A DNA stretch of 64,000 nucleotides from Scatophagus argus (GCF_020382885.2 NC_058495.1:25450127-25514126), one strand, 5' to 3'; positions 34,481 through 46,758 are shown, counted from the stretch's first letter. The notes: a model not told the origin generated them from the letters alone. Numbers and translations are program-made.

Positions 34481-37468
34481 CCGTTTAAAATCACATCCAT
34501 CCATCCATCTTCTTCCGCTTTATCCGGGACCGGGTCGCGGGGGCAGCAGCTTGAGCAGGGATACCCAGACTTCCCTCTCCCCAGACACTTCCTCCAGCTC
34601 TTCCGGGTGGACCCCAAGGCGTTCCCAGGCCAGCTGAGTGACATAGTCCCTCCAGCGTGTCCTGGGTCTTCCTCGGGGCCTCCTCCCGGTGGGGCATGCC
34701 CGGAACACCTCCCCGGGAAGGCGTCCAGGGGGCATTCGGAACAAATGCCCGAGCCACCTCAACTGGCTCCTTTCGATGTGGAGGAGCAGCGGCTCTACTC
34801 CGAGCTCCTCCCGGGTGACAGAGCTCCTCACCCTATCTCTAAGGGAGCGCCCCGCCACCCTGCGGAGAAAGCTCATTTCAGCCGCTTGTATCCGAGATCT
34901 CGTTCTTTCGGTCATGACCCAAAGTTCATGACCATAGGTGAGGGTAGGAACGTAGATTGACTGGTAAATTGAGAGCTTCACCTTGCGGCTCAGCTCTCTC
35001 TTCACCACGACGGGCCGGTACAACGACCCCATTACTGCTGTCGCTGCACCAATCCGCCTGTCAATCTCACGCTCCCATCTTCCCTCACTCGTGAACAAGA
35101 CCCCGAGATACTTAAACTCCTCCACTTGAGGCAGGAACTCTCCTCCAACCTGAAGGGGACAGACCACCTTTTTCCGGTCGAGAACCATGGCCTCGGATTT
35201 AGAGGTGCTGATTCTCATCCCAGCTGCTTCGCACTCGGCTGCGAACCTCCCCAGCGCACGCTGAAGGTCCTGGCCTGAAGAAGCCAACAGGACAACATCA
35301 TCCGCAAAAAGCAGAGATGAAATCCTGTGGTTCCCAAACCAGACACCCTCCGGCCCCTGGCTGCGCCTAGAAATCCTGTCCATAAAAATAATGAACAGGA
35401 CCGGTGACAAAGGGCAGCCCTGCCGGAGGCCAGTATGCACTGGGAACAGGTCCGACTTACTGCCGGCAATGCGGACCAAGCTCCTGCTCCGAGAGTACAG
35501 AGACCGCACAGCCCTTAGCAAAGGACCCCGGACCCCATACTCCCAGAGCACCTCCCACAGGATGCCACGGGGAACACGGTCGAATGCCTTCTCCAAGTCC
35601 ACAAAACACATGTGGACCGGTTGGGCAAACTCCCATGAACCCTCAAGCACCCTGCGGAGGGTATAGAGCTGGTCCAGTGTTCCACGACCAGGACGAAAAC
35701 CGCATTGTTCCTCTTGGATCCGAGGTTCGACTATCGGCCGGATTCTCCTCTCCAGTACCCTGGCATAGACTTTCCCGGGGAGGCTGAGGAGTGTGATCCC
35801 TCTGTAATTGGAGCACACCCTCCGGTCCCCCTTCTTAAAAAGAGGGACCACCACCCCAGTCTGCCAGTCCAAGGGCACTGTCCCTGACTGCCATGCGATG
35901 TTGCAGAGTCGTGTCAGCCAAGACAGCCCCACAACATCCAGAGCCTTAAGGTACCCAGGACGAATCTCATCCACACCCGGAGCTCTGCCACCGAGGAGCT
36001 TCCCAACTACCTCAGTGACTTCAGCTTGGGCAATGTATGGACCCGCCTCAAGGTCCTCAGCCTCTGCTTCCATAACGGAAGACACGTCAGCAGGATTGAG
36101 GAGGTCCTCGAAGTATTCCTTCCACCTTCCGACAATATCCCCAGTCGAAGTCAGCAGCTCCCCACTTCCACTGTAAACAGTATTAGCAGGGCACTGCTTC
36201 CCCCTCCTGAGGCGCCGGATGGTTTGCCAGAATTTCCTCGAGGCCGACCAATAGTCCTCCTCCATGGCCTCCCCAAACTCTTCCCAGACCCGAGTTTTTG
36301 CTTCCGCAACCGCTCGGGCTGTCGCACGCTTGGCCCTCCGATACCCGTCAGCTGCCTCAGGAGTCCCACAAGCCAACCATGCTCGATAGGACTCCTTCTT
36401 CAGCCTGACGGCATCCCTTACTTCCGGTGTCCACCACCGGGTTCGGGGATTGCCGCCACGACAGGCACCAGAGACCTTACGGCCACAGCTCCGAGCAGCA
36501 GCTTCCACAATGGAGGTGGAAAACATGGTCCACTCGGACTCAATGTCCCCAACCTCCCTCGGAATCTGGTCAAAGTTCTCCCGGAGGTGTGAGTTGAAAA
36601 CCCCTCTGACGGAGGGTTCCGCCAGACGTTCCCAGCAGACCCTCACAACACGTTTGGGTCTGCCAAGTCTGTCCGGCTTCCTCCTCCACCAGCGGATCCA
36701 ACTCACCACCAGGTGGTGATCGGTGGACAGCTCAGCCCCTCTCTTCACCCGAGTGTCCAAGACATATGGCCGAAGGCCAGATGACACAACCACAAAGTCG
36801 ATCATTGACCTCCGGCCCAGGGTGTCCTGGTGCCATGTGCACCGATGGACATCCTTATGCTTGAACATAGTGTTCGTTATGGACAAACTGTGACTAGCAC
36901 AGAAGTCCAACAACAGAACACCACTCGGATTCAGATCAGGGAGGCCGTTCCTCCCAATCACGCCCCTCCAGGTATCACTGTCGTCGCCCACGTGGGCATT
37001 GAAGTCCCCCAGTAGAACTATGGCGTCCCCGGTCGGAGCACATTCCAGTACCCTTCCCAGGGACTCCAAGAAAGCCGGGTACTCTGCACTGCTGTTTGGC
37101 CCATAGGCCGAAACAACAGTGAGAGACCTATCCCCAACCTGAAGGCGTAGGGAAACGACTCTCTCGTTCACCGGGGAGAACTCCAACACATGGCGGCTAA
37201 GCTGGGGGGCTATGAGCAAGCCCACACCAGCTCGCCGCCTCACACCATGGGCAACTCCAGAGTAGAAGAGAGTCCAGCCTCTCTCCAGGAGTTGGGTTCC
37301 AGAGCCCAGGCTGTGCGTGGAAGTGAGCCCGACTATCTCTAGCCGGTACCGCTCAATTTCCCGCACAAGCTCGGGCTCTTTCCCCCCCAGTGAGGTGACA
37401 TTCCATGTCCCCATAGCTAGAGTTTTTGTCCGGGGTTTGGGTCGCTGGGATCCCCGTTTAAAATCACA
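34481..37468 (-). mobile_element. Full-length or near-full-length Rex3 LINE (RTE clade) with perfect target-site duplications
   Basis: The element lies at 34496-37453 (2958 bp) between perfect 15-bp duplications CCGTTTAAAATCACA at 34481-34495 and 37454-37468. The 3' end on the minus strand is a (GATG)n tail next to the left duplication. The 5' leader before the likely ATG is only 39 bp, as expected of compact RTE elements. The binding sites of the standard Rex3 degenerate primers are present exactly, at 35402-35422 and 35848-35867 on the + strand; these were recalled from the literature. An uninterrupted ORF fills the element, so this is a recent insertion. Confidence 0.93.
34520..37414 (-). 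CDS. Rex3 ORF: endonuclease and reverse transcriptase polyprotein, intact
   Basis: It has 964 residues from the ATG at 37414. The open frame reads further upstream to 37495, but that extension lies in the flanking host DNA beyond the duplication, so I reject the longer start. The N-terminal APE-type endonuclease starts GTWNVTSL and has GDFNAHVG at about 136-143 and STDHHLVV at about 230-237. The reverse transcriptase follows: PLFKKGD (about 524) and [19 protein letters not shown], motif [13 protein letters not shown] (about 604-615), motif [10 protein letters not shown] (about 663-671) and the catalytic FADDVVLLA (about 703-711). The C-terminal region contains [10 protein letters not shown] and [13 protein letters not shown]. 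No RNase H domain and no separate ORF1 are visible, as usual for RTE elements. It drives target-primed reverse transcription of its own RNA. All RT catalytic motifs are intact, so it is potentially active. Confidence 0.93.
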   Translation of the reverse strand: MGTWNVTSLGGKEPELVREIERYRLEIVGLTSTHSLGSGTQLLERGWTLFYSGVAHGVRRRAGVGLLIAPQLSRHVLEFSPVNERVVSLRLQVGDRSLTVVSAYGPNSSAEYPAFLESLGRVLECAPTGDAIVLLGDFNAHVGDDSDTWRGVIGRNGLPDLNPSGVLLLDFCASHSLSITNTMFKHKDVHRCTWHQDTLGRRSMIDFVVVSSGLRPYVLDTRVKRGAELSTDHHLVVSWIRWWRRKPDRLGRPKRVVRVCWERLAEPSVRGVFNSHLRENFDQIPREVGDIESEWTMFSTSIVEAAARSCGRKVSGACRGGNPRTRWWTPEVRDAVRLKKESYRAWLACGTPEAADGYRRAKRATARAVAEAKTRVWEEFGEAMEEDYWSASRKFWQTIRRLRRGKQCPANTVYSGSGELLTSTGDIVGRWKEYFEDLLNPADVSSVMEAEAEDLEAGPYIAQAEVTEVVGKLLGGRAPGVDEIRPGYLKALDVVGLSWLTRLCNIAWQSGTVPLDWQTGVVVPLFKKGDRRVCSNYRGITLLSLPGKVYARVLERRIRPIVEPRIQEEQCGFRPGRGTLDQLYTLRRVLEGSWEFAQPVHMCFVDLEKAFDRVPRGILWEVLWEYGVRGPLLRAVRSLYSRSRSLVRIAGSKSDLFPVHTGLRQGCPLSPVLFIIFMDRISRRSQGPEGVWFGNHRISSLLFADDVVLLASSGQDLQRALGRFAAECEAAGMRISTSKSEAMVLDRKKVVCPLQVGGEFLPQVEEFKYLGVLFTSEGRWEREIDRRIGAATAVMGSLYRPVVVKRELSRKVKLSIYQSIYVPTLTYGHELWVMTERTRSRIQAAEMSFLRRVAGRSLRDRVRSSVTREELGVEPLLLHIERSQLRWLGHLFRMPPGRLPGEVFRACPTGRRPRGRPRTRWRDYVTQLAWERLGVHPEELEEVSGEREVWVSLLKLLPPRPGPG

Positions 37469-39107
37469 GTTTTGCTTAAAAACAGAAAAACCCAAATTCT
37501 TCAGCCGTATTGATCCTCCTCCGACAGCCTCATTTCACTGCCACACAGTGAACTCACACCTGCTCAGAGTGCGAAGCTCAAAATCTTCAAGGTAAACGAG
37601 TGACTCAGACTCACATCACTGTTGTGGCTGTGCCTGAAGGGTAGTGTGTCTGTGTGTGTGTGTGTGTCTCCATATGTGTGTGGTGTGTGTGTGTGTGAAC
37701 CCTCCAGATGGACCTGAACATAGTGTGGGGCAGGTGTTCCTGCCAGAGGCGTTGGGTGGGAAGGACAGACCGTAACAGCTTTCACACAAACACCCTGAAA
37801 CCTGCTCAGATAATTCAAGGCCATGTAAGCTTTCCAGGCATCTGCTGTCTTTGTCTGTCTTTGTCCGTGTGTGTGTGTGTGTGTGTGTGTTCTGTGTGTG
37901 CGTGTTGTGTATGCTTTATATGTACACGTGAAAGAGATTTCAGAGAAAATCGAGTTTGAGACAGTCTCTGAGTGTGTTTACTTGTGTCAAAGATGGGAAA
38001 AAGTGACAGATTTCACAGCAATGCACTGATTCATTTTCCAAGCTTGAAGGCCATGTAGAAAACTACTTTTGTCGAGGGGACAGAATTTTTCAAAACAGCA
38101 ATATATGTATGGGCCTAATTATCCTATTACTCCCATTACTGATCAATGTTTTTTAAAATATTGGGATATATAAATATCATATATATCTTCTAATCTTATT
38201 AGCCAAATCAGTCTGGATAGACTCATAAACACCCCCAAAATAAGTAGATATTTAAGCAAAAATGCTGAAAGTGTAAAAAACAAAAGTCTGGCAGCCTAAA
38301 AAATATCCTTCAGATGGCTGTTTGAAGTGTGAAGTTTGAGTGAGCCTTCATGTGCCCTGAGCAGACAGCTGTGACGATCTGTGTTGATCTGAAGAAACGC
38401 AGCTGAAATGCTTCATGTGTAGACCGTGTGTGAGTATTGAAGCAGGCAGGGCCATACTATACACCACATACAGTACTATACCATGTGTGTGTGCAGCGTG
38501 CTCGTATTGGAATCCAACCAGCTATCCCAGCTCGTGTCTGCTATCGCGTCAGGTTTGCTTGTGTTGTATTTCTCTGTTTGTTATCCTTCAAACACCGTCA
38601 GTCCTGGACGCTGAAGCCAAATGTGATGTGACACTTTAATAATCAGCTAAAGAGCGCGGCGTGGGTGTGCCAAAAGGATTAATGTTACACCAAACATGTC
38701 AATGCAGACGGGCTGAGAGGAGCCACAGTTTAAAGTGAGGAATGTACCGAGTGGGAGGCTAATTGTGAGTGTGTGATGGAGCTTACAGAGCTTAGAAATG
38801 GACAGAGAATGAGACACAAAGGGGTCCAGATTATGCTGGCATGCGTACAGTACGTAGTGAAGAGGCGAAGCGCATAACATCCACTCTTTAAAGCTGAGAT
38901 GAACTCAGCTTTGTGGAGCTTGAAGACGCCCACCTATGCAGAGATTAGAGGACAGGGAATGTACAATATGTTAATGCAGCAATGATAGCCATGACCTCAG
39001 AATATGTATAGAAAATTTATAGAATATATTTTATTAACATGTATATGCTTTTTTCTGCCACAGCACGGTATCACAAAGAAACAAACATGGTTTGAATTTC
39101 AAACAAG
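37469..39107. other. Non-coding region
   Basis: TG-rich at 37640-37700 and 37867-37890. No gene recognised. A unique-looking block at about 38640-38940 has no repeat character. Confidence 0.4.
37867..37890. repeat. (TG)n microsatellite
   Basis: About 12 units, with further interrupted TG runs on either side. Confidence 0.9.
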
Positions 39108-39163
39108 TTTGAATTTCCCTCAGGATCAATAAAGTATCTATCTCTCCATCTATCTATCTCTCC

Positions 39164-39195
<32 letters not shown>
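39108..39195 (+). repeat. LINE 3'-end remnant with (TATC)n tail
   Basis: The sequence TTCCCTCAGGATCAATAAAG runs into (TATC/TCTA)n with two TCTCCA interruptions. This is the common teleost LINE terminus. The family also appears, reversed, at 4644-4702. Confidence 0.7.
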
Positions 39196-41643
39196 GTGGT
39201 ACCAACCACCAAAGTGTGATGAAGAAGCATGGGATACTTCTGCTCTCATGTTTACAGAAGCTTCTTTTTATTCTGTTGTTATGTTCCTCTGATCTTAGGT
39301 GGAGCTTGAGAGGTAGGGAAGTGGTTTCATACTGTACATGTGGATTTAACATTTAATTTAAACAGAATAAAATTTGAGAAAGAGCAGCACAGTCTTTAAA
39401 TCCTACAGTTTAACAGCATCGTCAGTCTGCAGCGAATCTTCATCTTATTCATCAGGAAGAAAACGTCTGGGGAAAACCATCCTTTTTAGTCTGACTATTG
39501 TTACTACTTGCTGGAGACTTTTTTTGAGTATTTGTGTCCTGAATTATTCTGAGACATTTCTTTCTCCAGGTATGAGTCGATTTAACCAAGCTTAACAGCA
39601 CCGGGAACAAGCCAAATTATCTCATGCTGTTGTTGAGAGACAAAAAAGACTTAAGGCTTAATGCTTGAATAAATGGCTTTTCTTGTTAAATAGAGCTGTT
39701 TTTTTTCTATCTCCACTTCCTCACAGGTGGCCAGGGCAACCTAGTTTTCAGAGTTCATCTCCCTGTAAATGAATTAAGCCATCCCTTTTTTTCTCCATTC
39801 TAATTGAAATGAATCCTCTAGGCTCAATTTTTTATGGAGTAGCAGCAGATGTTAATTTAAATCAGTCTATAAAAGGCTGAAAGAGGGAGGGGAGATAAGT
39901 CCCTGAGAGATCAGAGAAACAGGTTGTGTGTGTGTGTGTGTGTTTTAAAGCTTCACTAAGGGGGAAAAAGATTGACTGTATCTTCACTTTGGCCATATTC
40001 CACATTAATGTTGTTTTAATGGGACCTGAAATTAAATTTAAAACTAATTCAAGTTTTCTATTGTGTAAAGACACAACAGTGTACCTGTTCTCTGCACGCT
40101 GATGTAGTTTCTATTTCATTTACAGATATTTGATGTCACTATGCCGATACAACACAAAAAAATGGCATTTGGTTAAAAACACAGGAAAACTTCCAATTTA
40201 AACAAAACCAACGTCATGCAGCAAAACATATAATTTAAGTCACATTTATTGTTTACTGAATTGAATTCGTGATTCTAATTCACTGAATCAGATTTCTGGA
40301 AATGAAACCGAAGAATGTGACCATCAGTGAGGGTGTTGTGTCAAATGTTGCCACATTATGTGACTTTTGGAAGTGCAAGAAAGTCATTTCCATCATGTGA
40401 CCTTCGTTGTCAAAGTCACATGACCTTCACTTGCATTTTGTTAGGTTTGGGCATAAAAACTACTTGGTTAGGTTTGAGGCAAAAAAATATCATGGATTAA
40501 GTTAATTTAATGCGTGATGTAACTTATTACGTACATGTAGATAAGATAAATATGCCACACAAGTTCACTTACAGACTACACTGACTTGTGCTTTCAGTGC
40601 CACAGCCTCATCCGTCTGACTTTCTCACTCTTTATACCACGTGACCTGACATATTTTTCTCTGTGACGTTCACCCCAAAAACACACCCAAAAAGTAAAAG
40701 ATGCAAAAAATAAAAATTTTGTTGTGATTAAATGCAAAATGACTTAAGACATCGTGTGTCATGCATGCCATTTGGTGAGAGCAGGCTGGTGGTGTCTCTA
40801 AAAGCCCCACAGTCATACTGCTGGATCATCACATTCACTACAGCCCCAACTACTAAACATTTCATGCAAAGTTAAATAATGATGTTGGCTTTATGTGGCA
40901 GAGTGTTGCTGCCACCATGACAAAAATTATTTGTTCAGTTCTTTTCTTAATGAGATTCTTTTCATGGTATACCAAGACAGAGAATTGGTTGAGTGCTTTG
41001 GTGGTCCTCCAGGTCTTATCACATATCTCACTGCTGAACTGGCCTCAGGCTGTCAAGCTGGTGAAGTTAAACCCGTGGGGCTTGTATGAAACAATGCTTC
41101 ACTACAGGCTCTTAAAAACAGAAACAGTTCAAAAAGCATTCATATTGCATCATCATTTTAAACATTTAAATCCTGGAACAGATCCCAGAACTTACAGTTT
41201 AACTTCAGCTCTTTAAGAGCAGCAGAAAACAACAGAGAAGATGTTTCTAATGTCTGCCTGCGTGTGTGTGAATGTGTTTGTGTAGGTGGGCTGGGAGGTT
41301 TTGTATGTTAATCAAATAAATGGCACAATAACACCAGTATGTGCTCCTTCCCATGTGACAAAATGCATAATGTAGCGGTAATGGATGTTGTTAACCTTCC
41401 ATAATGTGCGCTGCCCTCCAGGCCTACGTGCACAGACGATGTACAAGCAAGCAAACTAAAACACACACGCACACACACAGACATTCATGTCTGTGGTTTG
41501 TCTCCCACACACACTCACACTGTCTGCTTGTGGGATCTTGTGTCCAAAATGGCTCCTGCAGTCAACATGAGTGGATATAAAAAGTTTTTTGAGTTACCTG
41601 TCTGTCCTGCCATTTGGAGCACTGTTTGGGTCTGAGGTCTTTT

Positions 41644-41646
<3 letters not shown>
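39196..41646. other. Non-coding region
   Basis: No gene. A dispersed repeat fragment lies at about 40440-40490, with short CA/TG runs near 39925-39943 and 41463-41480. Confidence 0.4.
40440..40490 (+). repeat. Dispersed teleost repeat fragment (GTTAGGTTTG motif)
   Basis: Two copies of TTAGGTTTG separated by ACTACTTGG match a motif of a widespread fish repeat. A related phrase occurs near 60924. Confidence 0.4.

Positions 41647-41689
<43 letters not shown>
41647..41689. repeat. (CA)n microsatellite
   Basis: About 21 units. Confidence 0.97.
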
Positions 41690-41690
<1 letters not shown>

Positions 41691-42683
41691 AGCTGGGACA
41701 CACATGCTGAAATCACATGCACTCGTTCCTACAAAGGCTCACTCTCTCGTGCTAAATTGAGCTCTATGTCATCATCTGTGGATGCAGGCACACAGGCAGA
41801 GGAAATATGAAGCAAATGTGTGTGTGTGTGTGTGCCTCCCCTTGTGTCAGCAGGACTCACAGAACAATAATGAGCACCATTTCTGTCCACATTGCTGCGG
41901 CCTCCACGCCACCCTGCAGGCGGACTGTTGAGCTCTGTGGTAGGTTTCTTTTGCTCATGCTGACAAAGATGTCCTGCGTTCACCCACCTGCAGTCACTTA
42001 GCGCAAGAGCCTGAAACCTCCAAGCCGTCTGAAGGGCAGGGGGGGTGGGGGGGAAGAGGGAAGGGCACCAGTCTTACACAGTGAAAGTTTTCAAAGGTCA
42101 GTATGGTTAATAATCTTTAAATAAGCTTAATGACAATAATAACAATAAGCTTTGCCTTCATTTTCTCTTCCATGTAAGACTGACTAACCAGGGATTCCCA
42201 CAGTGTTACCAAACTGATTCAGTTTCTCCTTCAGTAGACATGTGGTCCTCACTCCCAGCTTATAACCTTCATTTCTTCATCTTCTAAACAAAAGAACAGG
42301 TTGATCCACGACAGGAAATCAGTGATCATATTGTGTACCTCGACTTCGTCACGTGCACCTGATGCTGTTTGAGCAGTTTGATCCAAAGTGGACAAACAGT
42401 CCCAACCCACTTTGGACCAAATGGGTACAGCTGTCTGTCCGTCAGCCTTTACTTCCCCTTCCCTCCCTCCCTCTTTCCATCTCTCTTGTTATTGTAGTGG
42501 AGACATCATCCAAGCAGCGTCGTGGCTGGAGGGGTCCGCCTCTACTTTCTGTCAGACCGTGCATGTGTGCGTGTGTGCGCATATGTGTGTATGGGTGGAT
42601 GTGTTTGTGCCCATGCCAGAGAAAAAGGGTGACAGGCGAGAGAGACCTCTGACAGTGACATGACACCTTTCATCAATCTGAAC
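41690..42683. other. Non-coding region
   Basis: No gene recognised. A G-rich run lies at 42040-42060. Confidence 0.4.

Positions 42684-42722
<39 letters not shown>
42684..42722. repeat. (CA)n microsatellite
   Basis: About 19 units. Confidence 0.97.
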
Positions 42723-42725
<3 letters not shown>

Positions 42726-43640
42726 TGGCCTCTGTGGTAACATGTTGATGTTTTCTACACAACCTTTTAGAAGCTGCCAAATCCTCATAGTCCTACAAAG
42801 ACCCTCTGAACTGGTGTCTAATTGTGTGTGTTCCAGAAAGCTGGACAGATGTGTGTGGCCTGCCAGCTGTTTGCATGTATAATGTATTTGTGTGCTGAGG
42901 AACTCGTTTGCTGTTTTTTTTTCTCTGCTGGTGTTCAGAATGGGTCTGAAAATTGCCAATTCAAAAACAAGACCCAGAATAGTCACACCCAGACTTCACT
43001 CTTACAGCTTAGCTGCTGTTTGACAAGCCCATCACTGCAGCATTAGAAGGGATGTCTTGTCTTTTGCCACCTGCTTTTGTAATTTTTTATCCCGTCTAAA
43101 TGAACGTCCTTCTGATTCTAATCCGCCCTCCTCATCTTCCCAACGCTGCGCTTTAACACAGGCTGCTACAGCAGGTTATCAGTGCCTGGAGTCCTATAAC
43201 CCCGTGTCTGTGTCCACATACGGCCGCGAACACCTGAGCTGCACCTGACAGTGAAGAGCTGAAAGAGCTGATTAATTCAGTATCTGCTGAAACCACTTCC
43301 CTTCAGGGTTACACATCAAATTCAAGGACTTTATGGGCCCAGTTCCCTCAAAAAGGGTCCAATGTGGAATAGTTTGACACACAGATCAATATCCAATGTT
43401 ACAATTTTATTATGTTTTAAGAATAGAGAAATGCACACAAAAGGTTCAGAAACATTACAACACTTACGCACATAAACAGTTACACAAACACAAAATACAA
43501 AAACCCACATTCACCTGAGACTGAGACCCTCTTACATGCAAACACACACACACATAGACACACACTGTGAGTGGTGGGGTGCTTCATTAGTCCTGGTTAA
43601 TAAAGTGTAAAGGATTTTCATTAGTGCTGACGAGCCAGCT
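42723..43640. other. Non-coding region
   Basis: No gene recognised; CA-rich near 43540-43566. Confidence 0.4.
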
Positions 43641-44280
43641 GGCTGAGGACAGAGCTGACTGACAAGAGGTCAGAGAGGAGGATGAGGAGCTGGGATGATA
43701 GAGCGATGAAGGGAAGGGAGGAGAGGGAAAGATACAAGGACTCATTTATTTATAGAGCACTTAAGGAAGGACACATGGTGGTTGACAAAAACCTGAAACT
43801 GACAGAAAAACCACAGAAATGGGACAAGGACATGGATAATAAATACTTTGTGGTATGAGAGGAAATGAGGGATTAAAGGAGAAGAGGGACATGATATCGA
43901 GTAAAAAAACAAAAAATAGGAAATTGGGGAAAGGAAACAAAAGAGAAGAAAGACAGATGGGATAGATGAAAATCAAAAGAGGAGAAACTAAAGATTTACT
44001 ATGGGAAGGAAGGACAATAACACAGAGGAAGAAGTATTTGTGGGAATGGAAGAGCTGTGAAGGACAGTAATAAAAAGATCAGAATAAGCGAAGGAGGAAT
44101 GTCAAACGCTGAGAGCAGGAGGAGGAGTGATTATTGGGAAGGAGGGAGGTGGAGAAGCTGGGACCAGCTGGACACAAGGAGGAGAAATGGATCAAGTCGA
44201 AGAGGTACACATGGGGAGAGGAGAAAGATCCATGGAGTGTTTCTGGGATAAAGGGATGGATGGAGGGAGAGGGAATGGCT
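43640..44280 (+). repeat. Long polypurine-rich tract
   Basis: GA-rich over about 640 bp, the longest such tract in the window. Confidence 0.7.
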
Positions 44281-44304
44281 TCACAGAGCTGATGAAGGTG
44301 GCAC

Positions 44305-44305
<1 letters not shown>

Positions 44306-44335
<30 letters not shown>

Positions 44336-44346
44336 GGCAGGCAGAC
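44306..44346 (+). repeat. (AGAC)n tetranucleotide microsatellite
   Basis: About eight AGAC units changing into AGGC units at the right end. Confidence 0.95.
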
Positions 44347-44510
44347 AAGAGCTGCAGGTGGAGTCAGTTGTATTCAAGTCACAGAACTCACACAAGAATG
44401 ACAGAACTTCTTTTTTAAAAGCCCTAAACCAAACCAAAGCCCTCCTGTGCTCGGTGACGGGGGAAGGGAGAGAGAAGGAGTGACAGACATTACTATATTG
44501 GAAGGATCAC

Positions 44511-44600
44511 CATTCAGCCACCAGGGGGCGATTGAGGTGTTTTGGCTTCACTACTGGGGAGCTCTCATGTCGGCCATCTTCATATACAGTCAATGGCCTA
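44511..44600 (+). repeat. Dispersed teleost repeat fragment
   Basis: The phrases CCACCAGGGGGCGATTGAGG and TTTTGGCTTCACTACTGGGG followed by CATGTCGGCCATCTTCATAT are a recurrent interspersed repeat in fish genomes. Class not assigned. Confidence 0.5.
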
Positions 44601-45455
44601 ATTCTAACCAGACCTTATGCACAACATTGTCACAACATGAAAGACAAACACAAAGAAAAATAAAGTTGCAAGATAAATTAATGTAAAGCTCCAACATATT
44701 TGCTGTTTCTCATAGTTAATGCAGGCGTGTAAACATGTAAACAGGCACCACCCAAAGATCAAACTTTATAACAGTTAACAGTTTTGTTTTCTGCAAAGTG
44801 CGAGCATTACAGCCTGCATAACATATTTTACCACATTTACAACAACTTGTGTGGCAAGACTTCATTTAATATTATCCTTAAGATATTAAAACTGCAGATG
44901 GCAGCAAGAGCCAGATTTTGAGACTGTGACTTTTTCAATCATTAGGGAAAAGCAGATATTTTTATTACAAGTTAATCTATGTTAATTAACACTTTCTGTT
45001 GTCTGGGCTGTTTCCGTCTCTCAGGCACTTAACAGTGACTAATCACACTTCTGTTAAATCTTTGCTATAATTTTCCCTGCTGTGCGCCATTAAATGATTG
45101 CAGTGTTCACGAAGACATATCAGTCTCCAAACATCAGAGAGCACAATAACAATTATTACTTTTAACTTGAATCAAAACTTATCTGCCAACCTGTGTCTTT
45201 TACTAAGTCAAGTCTCCACGCCTTGGATCAGCTGTTCATATGCCGTGTAATTTCAGTTGCAACTACAAACGAATTTCAGTTTTTAATATAACTGGAAGCG
45301 CAAAAACACCTGATAGTCCTGCACGTGTCATTCTGTTCGTGCAACAATTCTGGTAAATCAAGATAAACTGTAAAGTGGACAGTATTTTTGCCATTGTCAT
45401 TCAGAGGTGACTCCGTCCTGCTAGACCAGACACACACAATAAAAGACAGAAAGAG

Positions 45456-45487
<32 letters not shown>

Positions 45488-46220
45488 CACTGGGTATAAC
45501 AGCGTGTCCTTCCAGATCCAGACAGGACACAGTCTGACCAAAGTCACCTCCTCATAACAAACAGCTTTCAAGCAGCAGTGTGTGTTTGTGTGGACGAGTG
45601 CGCACACCCATAATGGGTTTTGTGTGTGTTTATGTGTGTCTCTCTCTCTTCTTGTGTATTAAAGGCTCTCATACACAGTTACTGCAAAGGTGCACAATCT
45701 GGCACAATCTCTGAGGTTGCAAAATGAGATCCGGGAAGCCGCATTCGGAGTTAAGCTGGAAAACATAATGAAGAAAAAACAAAATTAAAACAAATATTAT
45801 AAACCAGTTTGCAGCTGCCGCAGCATCCCCTCAAATATTGACTTGCACAAATCTTTTCTGGGACTTCAAATCTAGATGGAGGAGGATGTAGGGAAAATTT
45901 CCCGTGAGTATAAATTCCGTTACTCCACCAGTTTCCAGCACAGTTTATGGCCTCGGCTCCTCTGTCTCTATTTTGATCTGCGGAATGAGTTTATCCATAT
46001 TTAATGATCGCCCTAATGAAGCTTTCACCTCGTGTTTGCCTGCTCTCCGTTTTCCTCTCCTGCCTCTTGAGCGCAGACACTTTGTCTAACAAAAAAACAC
46101 ATCAGCTTTCCGGGTAAAAGGCTGCAGGGATATTAAACTGGGAAACATAATTTGTGTGTTAGTTGGTTTGAGTACAAAACAGATGTGTGTTTTGTGGGTT
46201 TCTGTGCTTCTGACTGTGCC
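44601..46220. other. Non-coding region
   Basis: No exon recognised. (TG)n tract at 45459-45487. A unique-looking block at about 45900-46085 could be a conserved non-coding element (see findings). Confidence 0.4.
45459..45487. repeat. (TG)n microsatellite
   Basis: About 14 units. Confidence 0.95.
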
Positions 46221-46222
46221 TG

Positions 46223-46434
46223 CTTGCAAATGTGTGTGTGAATGTGTGTGTGTGTGTGGCCCATTACTCCGGGCTAAATCACTAAAGGGCCCCCATGGTG
46301 CCCGTTGAGATCCCGGACTAGAATGATGGTTTTCTGGCTCTGATGAAGGGGTCCTTCAGGCGGTAGGCTGGATGACAGTGATCTATCACTGTGGCAAAGG
46401 CCTGACCCTGCCGTACACACACACACACACAGGT
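46223..46434. repeat. Duplicated element of unknown nature, copy 1
   Basis: It starts with a (TG)n run, has a core from about 46281 (AAGGGCCCCCATGGTG onwards) and ends in a (CA)n run. A 37-nt stretch at 46334-46370 is identical to 47371-47407 in copy 2, and the surrounding core is about 80-90% similar by eye. The minus strand of the core has a short frame ending AYRLKDPFIRARKPSF and a stop. Confidence 0.8.
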
Positions 46435-46724
46435 TGCTTTTTAGCTCTCATCCATTATTTAACATGGAGAACTCCCATCAAGCAGTGTGGCGGCACGGGC
46501 AGTCACTGGGAATGAACGCTCTCATTAGAACAGTGACTGGAGTGATTGGCTCGTGGATGTAAATAAAAAAAATATACAGAGGGAAGTGGAAGGTTGTGAC
46601 TGAATCAGGTGGGGGAGGAAAGGTGACGCACAAAGAGGGAGTAGCTCGGAGGGAGGATTGTGAGGAGAGAACAAAGTAAGAGAGATGCTGAGAGAGATGA
46701 TTATTAGCATGAGGAAATATGCTG

Positions 46725-46758
46725 AACCCTCCGTCACACCTTGGCGTGACGGAGGGTT
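46725..46758. repeat. 13-bp perfect inverted repeat
   Basis: Arms AACCCTCCGTCAC (46725-46737) and its reverse complement (46746-46758) surround an 8-nt spacer. It lies between the two copies of the duplicated element. Confidence 0.95.

Noticed and set aside
37415..37495. Upstream extension of the Rex3 ORF to 37495
   Set aside because: The extra 27 codons cross the target-site duplication at 37454-37468 into host DNA, so they are chance read-through, not part of the element's protein.
34433..37595. Several plus-strand frames of 80-190 residues across the Rex3 region
   Set aside because: They are antisense shadows of the Rex3 ORF, which carries all recognised motifs on the minus strand.
39136..39195. 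Regularly spaced repeats as a CRISPR-like array
   Set aside because: It is a (TATC)n tail of a LINE remnant in a vertebrate genome; there are no unique spacers.
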